NCBI RefSeq assembly: GCF_030378165.1
Contig: NZ_CP119766.1
Span: 2,728,001-2,792,000, forward strand
Direction: 5' to 3'
Source of the DNA: Flavobacterium panacagri
GTDB lineage: Bacteria > Bacteroidota > Bacteroidia > Flavobacteriales > Flavobacteriaceae
Length of the DNA stretch: 64,000 nt
Shown here: one piece after another, positions 8,559-17,089 of the stretch
Position numbering within the stretch: the first letter of the stretch is position 1
Layout: each line of letters starts with the position of its first letter
The notes under the pieces: model-generated
Databases searched by the model: none
Seen by the model: only the letters and a program-made list of their open reading frames with translations
Told to the model about the DNA's origin: nothing
Position numbers and translations under genes: made by a program

Positions 8559-9419
8559 TTATCTAGCCGAATAGAGAACACAAAAATATCCCAATTTATA
8601 AAGATCAAAATAAAAGAGTGAAGGATTTTCAGAAAGTAAATTTCGTTCTATTCGTTCTTTATTTTTATTGAAAACAAATCTGGTAAAAGTTATTAATTTG
8701 AGACTTTTAAGAACTTCAAAAGCTTTGATAATTTTACTATCCGTTTTTGAGATTTTATTCGAATTATATAATAAAACCAAATTTTCTAAAGCCGTATTAG
8801 TTTTGCTTAAAAATTGCTCTGAAGTTTCTAAATTAAGATGAAACGTTGGATTTTGTATTTGAAGGATTTCAAAATGATTCTTTTTTAAACTAGAAAAGAA
8901 AATCACATCTTCATAACCATATTTAGTAATCGATTCGTCAAAAGGATATTCAATGAAAATGTCTTTTCTAATTAATAAATTGGAGCTTAAAAGAGAAGCT
9001 GTTTCTCTTTTTTGTCCATAAATCCATCTCAAGAGCTGTTCTTTTGGCGGTTTTTTCTCTTCGTAAATAATGCCTCCAAAAATGATATTTATATTTTTTG
9101 AAAGTGCATTAACATAGTTTTGAATGAAATTATTTTGTGCAGGAAAAGTATCGCAATCTAAAATCAGCAACCAGTCGTATTTTGCTTTTTGGGCTAAAGA
9201 ATTAATGTTTTTTCCTCTTCCTAAATTAAATTCATTTATAAAAAATGAAACATAAGGAAAAGAATTAACTTCTTGATTTTTAGTGTTTATTGTAGATTTT
9301 GAAGCATCATCCTGACAAAGAATTTCATGTTTAATTCCTAAATTATCAGCCTGATGCTTAAGCTCTAAAACAAGTTTAGAAACATCATAATTGTAAACCG
9401 GAATTAAAATAGAAAGCAT
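8559..9419 (-). CDS. Glycosyltransferase family 2 (GT-A)
   Basis: A 286-residue GT2 enzyme with the N-terminal ILIPVYN strand, the DDAS nucleotide-binding motif at residues 37-40 and a clear DxD (DCD, residues 87-89) for metal and nucleotide-sugar binding. The NLGRGKNIN segment at 64-72 is typical of GT2 proteins of Bacteroidota. Its start codon overlaps the ftsE stop by a single base, so it is probably expressed from the ftsE promoter rather than with the polysaccharide genes. The product could act in the same surface glycan or in a separate constitutive one. Confidence 0.83.
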   Translation of the reverse strand: MLSILIPVYNYDVSKLVLELKHQADNLGIKHEILCQDDASKSTINTKNQEVNSFPYVSFFINEFNLGRGKNINSLAQKAKYDWLLILDCDTFPAQNNFIQNYVNALSKNINIIFGGIIYEEKKPPKEQLLRWIYGQKRETASLLSSNLLIRKDIFIEYPFDESITKYGYEDVIFFSSLKKNHFEILQIQNPTFHLNLETSEQFLSKTNTALENLVLLYNSNKISKTDSKIIKAFEVLKSLKLITFTRFVFNKNKERIERNLLSENPSLFYFDLYKLGYFCVLYSAR

Positions 9420-10102
9420 TACACGCTTCTTTGCACCACTTCGAAGATTCTTTCATCTTCGCATTTCAGAGTTTTAGAAGGGAATTTCATCAATAAAGCA
9501 TAATCGTGCGTTGCCATGATTATGGTTTTTCCGTTGGCATTGATGTTTTTTAATACTTCTAAAACCTCAGAACTTGTCTGTGGATCAAGGTTTCCTGTTG
9601 GTTCGTCTGCCAATATAAATTCAGGATCATTCAACAAAGCTCTTGCAATAGCAACACGCTGCTGTTCACCACCAGAAAGCTGATGAGGCATTTTGTTTAG
9701 GAAATTAATCATTCCAACTTTGTCCAAAACTTCATCAATTTTGTATTCCATTGCTTCTTTTTCTGTCCATCCAGTTGCTTTTAGAACAAAAAGCATATTG
9801 TCTTTAATAGAACGGTCTGGAAGCAGTTTGAAGTCCTGAAATACAATTCCAATTTTACGTCTCAAGTACGGAATATCTTTTTCTTTTAAAGTAGCCAAAT
9901 CAAATTCTACAATATGTCCTTCTCCTTCAACTAACGGTAAATCAGCATATAGAGTTTTTAAAAAACTACTTTTTCCAGAACCTGTTTTACCGATGATGTA
10001 GATAAATTCACCGTGGTTAACATCCAAATTAATGTGAGAGATAATTTTTCTTCCTTCTTGATATATAGTGACTTCTTTGAGAGATAGTACGGTTTCTGAC
10101 AT
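9419..10102 (-). CDS. ftsE: Cell-division ABC transporter ATP-binding protein FtsE
   Basis: A 227-residue ABC ATPase with Walker A GKTGSGKS at 38-45, Q-loop Gln89, signature LSGGEQQ at 142-148 and Walker B ILADE ending at Glu167, followed by PTGNLDP. Length, the VFQDFKLLPDRS segment and the short C-terminus match FtsE, which with the membrane protein FtsX controls septal peptidoglycan hydrolases. ftsX is not adjacent; from memory, in Flavobacteria it often lies elsewhere. A LolD/MacB-type ATPase is the main alternative, but the FKLLPDR motif favours FtsE. The gene is first in its unit, with the glycosyltransferase at 8559 read from the same strand with a one-base overlap. The 292-base gap upstream shows no good minus-strand TAnnTTTG. 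Confidence 0.88.
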   Translation of the reverse strand: MSETVLSLKEVTIYQEGRKIISHINLDVNHGEFIYIIGKTGSGKSSFLKTLYADLPLVEGEGHIVEFDLATLKEKDIPYLRRKIGIVFQDFKLLPDRSIKDNMLFVLKATGWTEKEAMEYKIDEVLDKVGMINFLNKMPHQLSGGEQQRVAIARALLNDPEFILADEPTGNLDPQTSSEVLEVLKNINANGKTIIMATHDYALLMKFPSKTLKCEDERIFEVVQRSV

Positions 10103-10367
10103 AATAAAATTGATTTGAATGGTAAAAGTAATAAGTTAACGGTTCTATTCAAAATAAATTTCAATCATTTCTGTGAGAAATTTCAAAAATTGAAAATAGT
10201 TTCAAGCGTTTAGAAAAAATGGAATAATAGTTGTGTGCAAAAAATAATCTTTTTAGAAAGTTTGAGAACCAATCTTTTGAAGTTTTAGAGCAGCAAAAAT
10301 CACAGCAGTTTAAATTTTTGTTTATAATAAAACGGCAAAACGTTTCGTTATAAACCGTATAAAATGA

Positions 10368-10375
10368 TACATTTG
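10368..10375 (+). promoter_or_regulatory. TAnnTTTG -7 box for the TPR protein gene
   Basis: TACATTTG lies 19 bases before the ATG at 10395. About 20 bases upstream is a TTTCG rather than a clean TTG. The rest of the 292-base gap 10103-10394 is A/T-rich, and I see no other gene or structure in it. Confidence 0.5.
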
Positions 10376-10394
10376 AATACTAAATATAACTAAA

Positions 10395-13300
10395 ATGCGT
10401 AAACTTTCCTGGTTCTTTTTATTCCAAATCATCCTTTTATCGACGACAGTTTCGGCACAAAAATCAGCTATATATACTTACGATTTAAAGGATTTTGACA
10501 AAGCACTGGCTTTATATAATGATAAACAATATGCTTCGGCACAGCTCATTTTTGAGCATGTTAAAAATACTGAAGTTACCGAAGAAGTAAAGTCAGATTG
10601 TGCGTTTTACATCGCCAATTGTGCGATAAGAACCAACAAAGCAAACGCCGATGCATTGGTGGAAAAATTCGTTAACGATTATCCAACCAGCACTAAACAA
10701 AATCAAGCTTACATAGAAGCAGCCCAGTTCTTTTTTGAGCAGGGAAATTATCCAAAAGCATTGCAATGGTTTGATAAAGTAGATGAAAGTTATATGAGTA
10801 AAGCCGAATCGGATAAGTTTAATTTCATGAAAGGCTACAGCTATTTTAACGCTAAAAAGAAAAAAGAAGCGACTAACTATTTTAATAAAGTGGTAAATTC
10901 TAAAGAATATGGTTCTCAAGCCAAATATTATTTAGGATTCATGGCCTATGAAGGCGACGATTACAAAGAAGCAACCAAATATTTTGATGAGGTTTCTGGA
11001 GAAGAAAAGTACAAAGAAAAACTTTCATACTATCAAGCAGATATGAATTTCAAACTTGGTAATTTTCAAAAAGCAATTGATTTAGGGCAGACAGCAATGG
11101 CTAAATCAAATGAACTGGAAAAATCGGAATTGAATAAAATTATTGGAGAAAGTTATTTCAATTTGAAGCAATACGAGAAAGCCATTCCTTATTTAGAAAA
11201 ATATGCAGGTAAAAAAGGAAAATGGAACAATACCGATTTTTATCAGTTAGGATATGCTTATTATGAGCAGAAAAACTACGAAAAAGCAATTTCTCAATTT
11301 AATAAAATTATCGAAGGAAAAGATTTCGTAGCACAAAATGCTTATTATCATTTAGGTTTGAGTTATTTGAATATTGGTAAAAAGCAGGAAGCTTTAAACG
11401 CGTTTAAAAATGCTTCAGAAATGGATTTCAATGCGCAGATTCAAGAAGATGCAGCTTTAAATTATGCTAAATTAAGTTACGATATTGGAAATGCGTATCA
11501 AGCCGTTCCTGGAATTTTGTTAGATTTCTTAAAAAAATATCCAAACAATTCAAGTCGTGCCGAAGTAGAAAAACTATTGGTGGATTCTTATATTTCTTCT
11601 AAAAACTACAAAGAAGCTTTAGCTTTATTAGAAAAAAACAGAACTGCAGAAAACAAAGCGGCTTATCAAAAAGTATTGTTTTATCGTGGCGTAGAATTGT
11701 ACAACGAATCGAATTATCAGGAAGCAGGTAAAATGTTCAAAAGCGCTATCAGCGAACAAAAAACACCTGAATTTACTGCTCGTGCCACTTTCTGGAAAGC
11801 AGAAACAGAATATTTAAACGATGATATGCAGAATGCTTTGCTAACTTATAAGCAATTTGCCGGAATGTCTGCTGCAAAATCTACAGACGAATATAAAAAC
11901 ATCAATTATAATATTGGTTATACTTATTTTAAGTTGAAAGAATATGATCAGGCTGCGAATTCTTTTCAGGCTCAAATTGATAATTCTCCATCAGATAAAG
12001 TTCGTTTAAACGATTCTTATCTTCGTTTAGGAGATTGCCGTTTTGTAACTTCAAAATACAGCGCAGCAAACGAAGCTTATGGAAAAGCAATCGCAGCAAA
12101 AGGCGTTGATGCCGATTATGCTCAGTTTCAAAAAGCACTTTCTTACGGATTCATGTCAAACAATGCTAAGAAAGTAGACGAATTGAACAACTTCCTTCAG
12201 ATGTATAAAAAATCGTCTTATCGTGACGACGCTTTGTTTGAATTAGGAAATACTTATGTTGCTGAAAAGAAAAATGATCAGGCAATCAAAACCTACGATC
12301 AGTTGATTTCAGAATTCCAAAATGGATCTTTTACTTCAAAAGCAATCTTAAAACAAGGTTTGATTTATTACAATTCAGATAGAGATCAGCAGGCTTTAAC
12401 GAAATTCAAAAAAGTTGCTGCTGAGTTCCCGAAAACACCGGAAGCTTTAGAAGCAGTTGCAACAGCAAGATTAATTTATGTGGATTCTGGAAAAGTAGAT
12501 GAATACGCAACTTGGGTTAGAACTTTAGATTTTGTTGAAGTTTCAGATGCTGAATTGGATAATGATACTTACGATGCAGCTTTCAAACAATACAGTCAAA
12601 ACAATAGCAAAGCAGCAATTACAGGATTTTCGGGTTATGTGAGCAAATTCCCAACAGGATTACATGCTCTAGAGGTGAATTTCTATTTAGGACAGCTTTA
12701 TTATGCTGAGGGTTCTGAGACAAAATCAACATCAAATTATCAATATGTTGCAGATCAGCCAAGAAATGAATTTACAGAGCAGGCTTTGAATAGACTGGCT
12801 CAGATTTATTTAAAAGCGAAAGATTGTGATAAATCAATTCCAGTTTTAAAACGTTTAGAAAACGAAGCAGATTATCCGCAGAATAAAACTTTTGCTCAGG
12901 CGAACTTAATGAAATGTTATTATGACAAAAAAGATTATGATAACTCCGTTGTTGCTGCTGAAAAAGTTTTAGAAAACCCAAAATCGGATGCTGGAGTAAA
13001 AGCCGATGCTCAGATTATTGTAGCACGTGCCGCAATTCAAACCGGAAATGAAGATAAAGCAAAAACAGCTTACGCTAAATTAATGACAACTTCTAAAGGA
13101 GAATTAGCAGCAGAAGCGTTGTATTACGATGCTTATTTTAAAACAAAAGAAGGCAAGTACGATGCTTCAAATATTGCAGTTCAGAAATTAGCTAAAAGTT
13201 ATTCTGCTTATAAATACTACGGAGCAAAAGGTTTGGTTTTAATGGCGAAAAACTTCTACGGATTAAAAGACAGCTATCAGGCAACTTATATTTTGGATAA

Positions 13301-13409
13301 CGTAATCAACAATTTCACAGATTATCCAGATGTGGTAGAAGAAGCGAAAAAAGAATTGAGTGCTATTAAAGCGGAAGAATCAAAAACGAATTCGTCGATT
13401 AATAGATAA
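10395..13409 (+). CDS. Large exported tetratricopeptide-repeat protein
   Basis: A 1004-residue protein beginning with a signal peptide (hydrophobic core FFLFQIILLSTTVSA, cleavage before QKS) and then built almost entirely of TPR-like helix pairs. Repeated patterns such as 'Y-x2-A-x-x-F-x-K' recur through residues 30-990 (for example NYPKALQWFDKV, KYDASNIAVQKL). It carries no catalytic motif. It is likely periplasmic or attached to the outer membrane, acting as a scaffold. From memory, Flavobacteria commonly carry such a long TPR protein close to a plug-less outer-membrane barrel, as here (14606), suggesting a shared envelope complex; in this genome phzF sits between the two. No terminator is seen after the stop; repeats follow instead. 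Confidence 0.85.
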   Translation: MRKLSWFFLFQIILLSTTVSAQKSAIYTYDLKDFDKALALYNDKQYASAQLIFEHVKNTEVTEEVKSDCAFYIANCAIRTNKANADALVEKFVNDYPTSTKQNQAYIEAAQFFFEQGNYPKALQWFDKVDESYMSKAESDKFNFMKGYSYFNAKKKKEATNYFNKVVNSKEYGSQAKYYLGFMAYEGDDYKEATKYFDEVSGEEKYKEKLSYYQADMNFKLGNFQKAIDLGQTAMAKSNELEKSELNKIIGESYFNLKQYEKAIPYLEKYAGKKGKWNNTDFYQLGYAYYEQKNYEKAISQFNKIIEGKDFVAQNAYYHLGLSYLNIGKKQEALNAFKNASEMDFNAQIQEDAALNYAKLSYDIGNAYQAVPGILLDFLKKYPNNSSRAEVEKLLVDSYISSKNYKEALALLEKNRTAENKAAYQKVLFYRGVELYNESNYQEAGKMFKSAISEQKTPEFTARATFWKAETEYLNDDMQNALLTYKQFAGMSAAKSTDEYKNINYNIGYTYFKLKEYDQAANSFQAQIDNSPSDKVRLNDSYLRLGDCRFVTSKYSAANEAYGKAIAAKGVDADYAQFQKALSYGFMSNNAKKVDELNNFLQMYKKSSYRDDALFELGNTYVAEKKNDQAIKTYDQLISEFQNGSFTSKAILKQGLIYYNSDRDQQALTKFKKVAAEFPKTPEALEAVATARLIYVDSGKVDEYATWVRTLDFVEVSDAELDNDTYDAAFKQYSQNNSKAAITGFSGYVSKFPTGLHALEVNFYLGQLYYAEGSETKSTSNYQYVADQPRNEFTEQALNRLAQIYLKAKDCDKSIPVLKRLENEADYPQNKTFAQANLMKCYYDKKDYDNSVVAAEKVLENPKSDAGVKADAQIIVARAAIQTGNEDKAKTAYAKLMTTSKGELAAEALYYDAYFKTKEGKYDASNIAVQKLAKSYSAYKYYGAKGLVLMAKNFYGLKDSYQATYILDNVINNFTDYPDVVEEAKKELSAIKAEESKTNSSINR

Positions 13410-13595
13410 GAATGGAGAGAATAGAAAAAAGATTATAGAGAAAAGAATATAGAAAATAGAGAAAAGAAAATAGATTGAGTCAAAGATTAGAAAGTCTATT
13501 CTCTTTATTCGATGTTCTATTTTCTAAAAAAGTACAAAGATTGGAAAGTCTATTCTTTATATTCTATGTCCCATTTTCTAAAAATAAATAAATAA
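13410..13595. repeat. A/T-rich inverted and tandem repeat block before phzF
   Basis: A purine-rich half built on AGAATATAGAAAATAGAG-like words (13420-13475) is followed by a pyrimidine-rich half that contains two tandem units of 54 bases, starting at 13481 and 13535. Each unit begins CAAAGATT(A/G)GAAAGTCTATTC and ends near TTTTCTAAAA. The two halves are roughly complementary, so the block can fold. A third copy of the pyrimidine half lies at 14550-14600. Confidence 0.7.
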
Positions 13596-14459
13596 ATGAG
13601 TTTACCTTTTTACATAGTTGATGTTTTTGCCGATAAAAAATATGCTGGAAATCAGCTGGCAGTTTTTATGGATGCAGAAAATCTAAAGACAGAACAAATG
13701 CAGCAGATTGCACGAGAAATTAATTTTGCAGAGAGCACTTTTGTTACAAAGCTAGACAGAGAAAATAATAAAGCGGAAATTAGAATATTTACACCAGCAC
13801 ACGAAATGCAGTTTGCAGGACATCCAATAATTGGAACTTCATGGGTTTTGATAAACAAGATTTTTGAAAATGCTCCATCTGAAATGAAAGTAGAAGTTCC
13901 TATTGGGCCAATTGCAATTCATAAATCAGAAGATTTGATTTGGTTAAAAGCAGCGCAACCAAAGTTTTGGGATGTTTTTTCAAAAGAAGATTTTACACAT
14001 TTCAGTAATCTGCAAGTAAGCGATTTTGAAAATCAATTTCCTGTTCAAGAAGTAACAACAGGAAGCGCTTTTGTAATGGTTCCGCTCAGCAGTAGAAGAG
14101 CTTTAGAAAATTTGGTTTTGGATAAAGACAAAGCGGGTCTATGGATGAAACAGCATTGTAAAACCGATCACCAAGGTTTATATTTTTACTATTTTGAAGG
14201 AACAAAAGTAACCAGCAGATTATTGTACATTGAACACAATCAGTTAATGGAGGATGCTGCGACAGGAAGTGCCAGTACATGTTTGCAAGCCTCTTTGTTA
14301 AAATACAATACCAAAGAAATTGAACTAATCAACTTTCAGGGCGAGTTTATAAACAGACCTTCTGAAATCTATTTTAAAGGAAAATTAGTTGACGATCAGT
14401 ATGATATCAATATCGGAGGAAAAGCTCAGTTTGTTGCCAAAGGAGAATGGGAAGCTTAA
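13596..14459 (+). CDS. PhzF family isomerase/epimerase-like protein
   Basis: A 287-residue protein of the PhzF/diaminopimelate-epimerase fold. The N-terminus VDVFADKKYAGNQLAVF, the catalytic Glu46 in NFAESTF and the C-terminal DAATGSAS motif are all present, and length is normal. In phenazine producers PhzF isomerises trans-2,3-dihydro-3-hydroxyanthranilate, but no other phz gene is near and most PhzF homologues have no known substrate, so no pathway is assigned. The gene is bounded on both sides by related A/T-rich repeat blocks, which separates it from the envelope genes on either side and suggests it entered or was shuffled here as a unit. Confidence 0.9.
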   Translation: MSLPFYIVDVFADKKYAGNQLAVFMDAENLKTEQMQQIAREINFAESTFVTKLDRENNKAEIRIFTPAHEMQFAGHPIIGTSWVLINKIFENAPSEMKVEVPIGPIAIHKSEDLIWLKAAQPKFWDVFSKEDFTHFSNLQVSDFENQFPVQEVTTGSAFVMVPLSSRRALENLVLDKDKAGLWMKQHCKTDHQGLYFYYFEGTKVTSRLLYIEHNQLMEDAATGSASTCLQASLLKYNTKEIELINFQGEFINRPSEIYFKGKLVDDQYDINIGGKAQFVAKGEWEA

Positions 14460-14605
14460 GCAAGAACATAGAATATAGAATATAGAACAAAGAAAAAAGA
14501 TTTTAGAATATAGAAAGAGAACAAAGGGGTTTTAGCATAAGAATTAAGAAATAGCAAAAGTCTATTCTCTATATTCTTTTCTCTATACTCTTAAAAAGAA
14601 GAAAT
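14460..14605. repeat. A/T-rich inverted repeat block after phzF
   Basis: A purine-rich half (AGAATATAGAATATAGAAC words, 14465-14525) is followed by a pyrimidine-rich half (AAAAGTCTATTCTCTATATT and on, 14556-14600). It resembles the block at 13410-13595 in sequence and polarity. Confidence 0.7.
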
Positions 14606-16360
14606 ATGAAATTAAATTGCCAGTATAAAATTATCGTTTTACTAGTATTATTTGCTGTCCAGCTTTCGTTTTCCCAAGTTAAGAAAAATGAAAGTATCGG
14701 AACGGAAACCGTAAATGTTGTAAAACCGTATTCGCCGACTATTTCAGATGCTTTTAAAGTAAAAGAAAATCCTTCGCTTGATGACAGCGGTAATCAGCCA
14801 AAGGAAGTAATTAAATACAGTATTTTATCTGTTCCTGTGGCTTCTACGTTTACGCCTTCTAAAGGAAAAGCAGAAGGCGTTGAAAAAGCCAAAAAAGAAA
14901 GATTATTTAATAACTACGCCACTGTAGGAGTTGGAAATTATGGTACTTTGAATGGAGAATTATTTATAAATCAGGATTTAGGAAATAACGATTATGTGGC
15001 GGGAATGTTTCGCCATCATTCTTCGCAGGGCGGTATTAAAGATGTTGAGTTAAATGATGAATTTTATGATACTGCAATTAATGTTGGCTACGGTCAAAAT
15101 AACAGAGATAACAATTGGAATGTCGATTTAGGATATCAAAACCAAATCTACAATTGGTACGGACTTCCAGCTGATTTTGGTTCGACAATTCCGGCACAGC
15201 GTTATGATTTAATAAACAGTATTAATTCTGATCATTCATATAACACGATTTGGTTAGGCGGAAATGCAGAATTTACAGAGAGTATTTTTAGTAATCTTGC
15301 AGCAAAATTTACTCATTTTTCAGACAGTTATTCTTCATCAGAAAATAGATTTTTTGTAAAACCGACTTTTACTGTTGACGTAATGGATCAGGCAATTAAA
15401 ACCAATGTAATTGTAGATCACGTAAGCGGTTCTTTTAAAAATAATTATTTGCAGAATAATACAGAAGCTGTTAAATATGGTTTTACAAATGTTGGAATCG
15501 AGCCAAGTTTTGTAATTCATGAAAATGACTGGACGTTAGAATTGGGAGCTGGAGTTTTTTACAGCGGAGATTCTGAAAACAGTGGCAATAAATTTTATTT
15601 GTATCCAAAAGTAAATGCTTCTTATAAATTGGTGGGAGATTTAATGATTTTCTATACAGGAGTTGATGGAGGTTTAAAACAAAACTCTTATGCTGACTTT
15701 GTGACTGAAAATCCGTTTTTATCACCGACTTTAAATATGCGTCCGTCAAGCACGCAGTACAATGTTTTTGCAGGTTTAAAAGGAAAACTGGCAAACAATG
15801 TAAATTATAATTTGACAGGTTCATATTTGAATGAAAAAGACAAAGCGTTGTTTAAAGCAAATGATTACACAGAAGTAATTACGAACGAAGATTATGCTTT
15901 TGGAAACTCATTTGGAGTAGTTTATGAAGATATTAGAACTTTACGATTTTACGCAGAATTAAAAGCCGATTTCTCTCAAAATGTAACATTCGGAATCGAC
16001 GGAACGTTTAATAGTTACAATACAGATAATGTAGTTGAAGCATGGAATTTACCAACAATGAAATTAAGTTCAACTTTAGACGTTACTATTACTAAGCAAT
16101 GGTATGCAGGATTGAATGTGTTTTATGTTGGCGAAAGAAAAGATATGCAGGCAAATTCGGGTATTGCAGCTAATTATGCTCCGATAACTTTAAAAAGTTA
16201 CTTTGATGCCAATGCGCATTTGGGATATAAATTCAACGAACGTTTGACATTTTTCTTAAAAGCGAATAATATAGGAAATCAAGCATATCAAAAATGGTTG
16301 AATTACCCAGTGCAAGGATTCCAGATATTAGGAGGAGCAAATTATAAATTTGATTTTTAG
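14606..16360 (+). CDS. TonB-receptor-like outer-membrane beta-barrel lacking a plug domain
   Basis: A 584-residue protein with a signal peptide (cleavage near residue 23-24), then a short segment containing VNVVKPYSPTISDAFKVKEN (residues 36-55), then alternating aromatic/polar strands typical of a barrel, ending in the aromatic C-terminal residue (YKFDF) of outer-membrane proteins. Homologues are often named TonB-dependent receptor, but I see no plug domain and no carboxypeptidase-like N-terminal domain, so active TonB-driven uptake is doubtful. The conserved VKPYSPTISDAFK peptide just after the signal peptide looks like an interaction site, conceivably for the TPR protein at 10395. Function unknown. 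Confidence 0.8.
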   Translation: MKLNCQYKIIVLLVLFAVQLSFSQVKKNESIGTETVNVVKPYSPTISDAFKVKENPSLDDSGNQPKEVIKYSILSVPVASTFTPSKGKAEGVEKAKKERLFNNYATVGVGNYGTLNGELFINQDLGNNDYVAGMFRHHSSQGGIKDVELNDEFYDTAINVGYGQNNRDNNWNVDLGYQNQIYNWYGLPADFGSTIPAQRYDLINSINSDHSYNTIWLGGNAEFTESIFSNLAAKFTHFSDSYSSSENRFFVKPTFTVDVMDQAIKTNVIVDHVSGSFKNNYLQNNTEAVKYGFTNVGIEPSFVIHENDWTLELGAGVFYSGDSENSGNKFYLYPKVNASYKLVGDLMIFYTGVDGGLKQNSYADFVTENPFLSPTLNMRPSSTQYNVFAGLKGKLANNVNYNLTGSYLNEKDKALFKANDYTEVITNEDYAFGNSFGVVYEDIRTLRFYAELKADFSQNVTFGIDGTFNSYNTDNVVEAWNLPTMKLSSTLDVTITKQWYAGLNVFYVGERKDMQANSGIAANYAPITLKSYFDANAHLGYKFNERLTFFLKANNIGNQAYQKWLNYPVQGFQILGGANYKFDF

Positions 16361-16424
16361 GCTTATTGCCACAAAGACACAGAGGCACTAAGATTTTATA
16401 AAAAAATAAAGTACCTTTTTTTTT

Positions 16425-16474
16425 CAGCCATGAACTCATGAATTTTTTGGAGTAGATTCGTGAATTCGTGGCTG
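16425..16474. repeat. GCCACGAATTCAC-type inverted repeat, diverged copy
   Basis: CAGCCATGAACTCATGAATT (16425-16444) faces GATTCGTGAATTCGTGGCTG (16455-16474), followed by a T-run, so it can also terminate the barrel gene. Just upstream (16367-16395) is GCCACAAAGACACAGAGGCA, another intergenic word I associate with Flavobacterium genomes. Confidence 0.65.
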
Positions 16475-16493
16475 TTTTTTTAATTTTATATTT

Positions 16494-17024
16494 ATGGAAG
16501 TTAAATTACGTCAGGAAAATAAAAATGACTTTGAAAGTGTTTTTCAATTAATAGAAAAAGCTTTTGAAAAGGAAGAATTCAGCGATCATAAAGAACAATT
16601 TTTAGTAGAAAGATTAAGGGATTCCGATGCTTTTATTCCAGAATTATCTATTGTTGCTGAAATTGATGATACAATCGTTGGACATATTTTATTTACCAAA
16701 CTGGAAATAAAGAATGAAACTCAAGCCTTTCAATCATTGGCGCTTGCCCCAGTTTCGGTTTTACCTGAATTTCAAGGAAAAGGAATTGGTTCCAAACTTA
16801 TTCTGTATGGACATGAAGTGGCAAAAAGCTTAGATTATAAATCGATTATTTTGCTAGGACATAAAGATTATTATCCAAGATTCGGATACGAACTTTGTAA
16901 AAAATACAATATCAAAATGCCTTTTGATATTCCTGCTGAAAACTCTATGATAATTGAGCTTGCGAAAGATGGCTTAAAAGATGTAAGTGGAGAAGTAGTA
17001 TATCCAAAAGCTTTTTTTGAATAA
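16494..17024 (+). CDS. GNAT family N-acetyltransferase (YhbS-like)
   Basis: A 176-residue single-domain GNAT protein. The acetyl-CoA pyrophosphate-binding loop QGKGIG is at residues 94-99, preceded by the beta-strand LAPVSVLPEF and followed by HKDYYPRFGYE, the ending shared by YhbS-type acetyltransferases. It is likely a cytoplasmic acetyltransferase of a small molecule or protein; the substrate is not apparent. It stands alone, with repeats upstream (16361-16480) and another repeat-like stretch downstream (17030-17085). Confidence 0.87.
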   Translation: MEVKLRQENKNDFESVFQLIEKAFEKEEFSDHKEQFLVERLRDSDAFIPELSIVAEIDDTIVGHILFTKLEIKNETQAFQSLALAPVSVLPEFQGKGIGSKLILYGHEVAKSLDYKSIILLGHKDYYPRFGYELCKKYNIKMPFDIPAENSMIIELAKDGLKDVSGEVVYPKAFFE

Positions 17025-17089
17025 AAATTTAGACAAAGAAGAAAAACCTTAGCATCTTTGCACCTCAGAATCTCAGTACCTCAAAAAAA

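Noticed and set aside
13596..14459. Phenazine biosynthesis role for phzF
   Set aside because: No other phz genes nearby, and PhzF homologues are widespread with unrelated or unknown roles.
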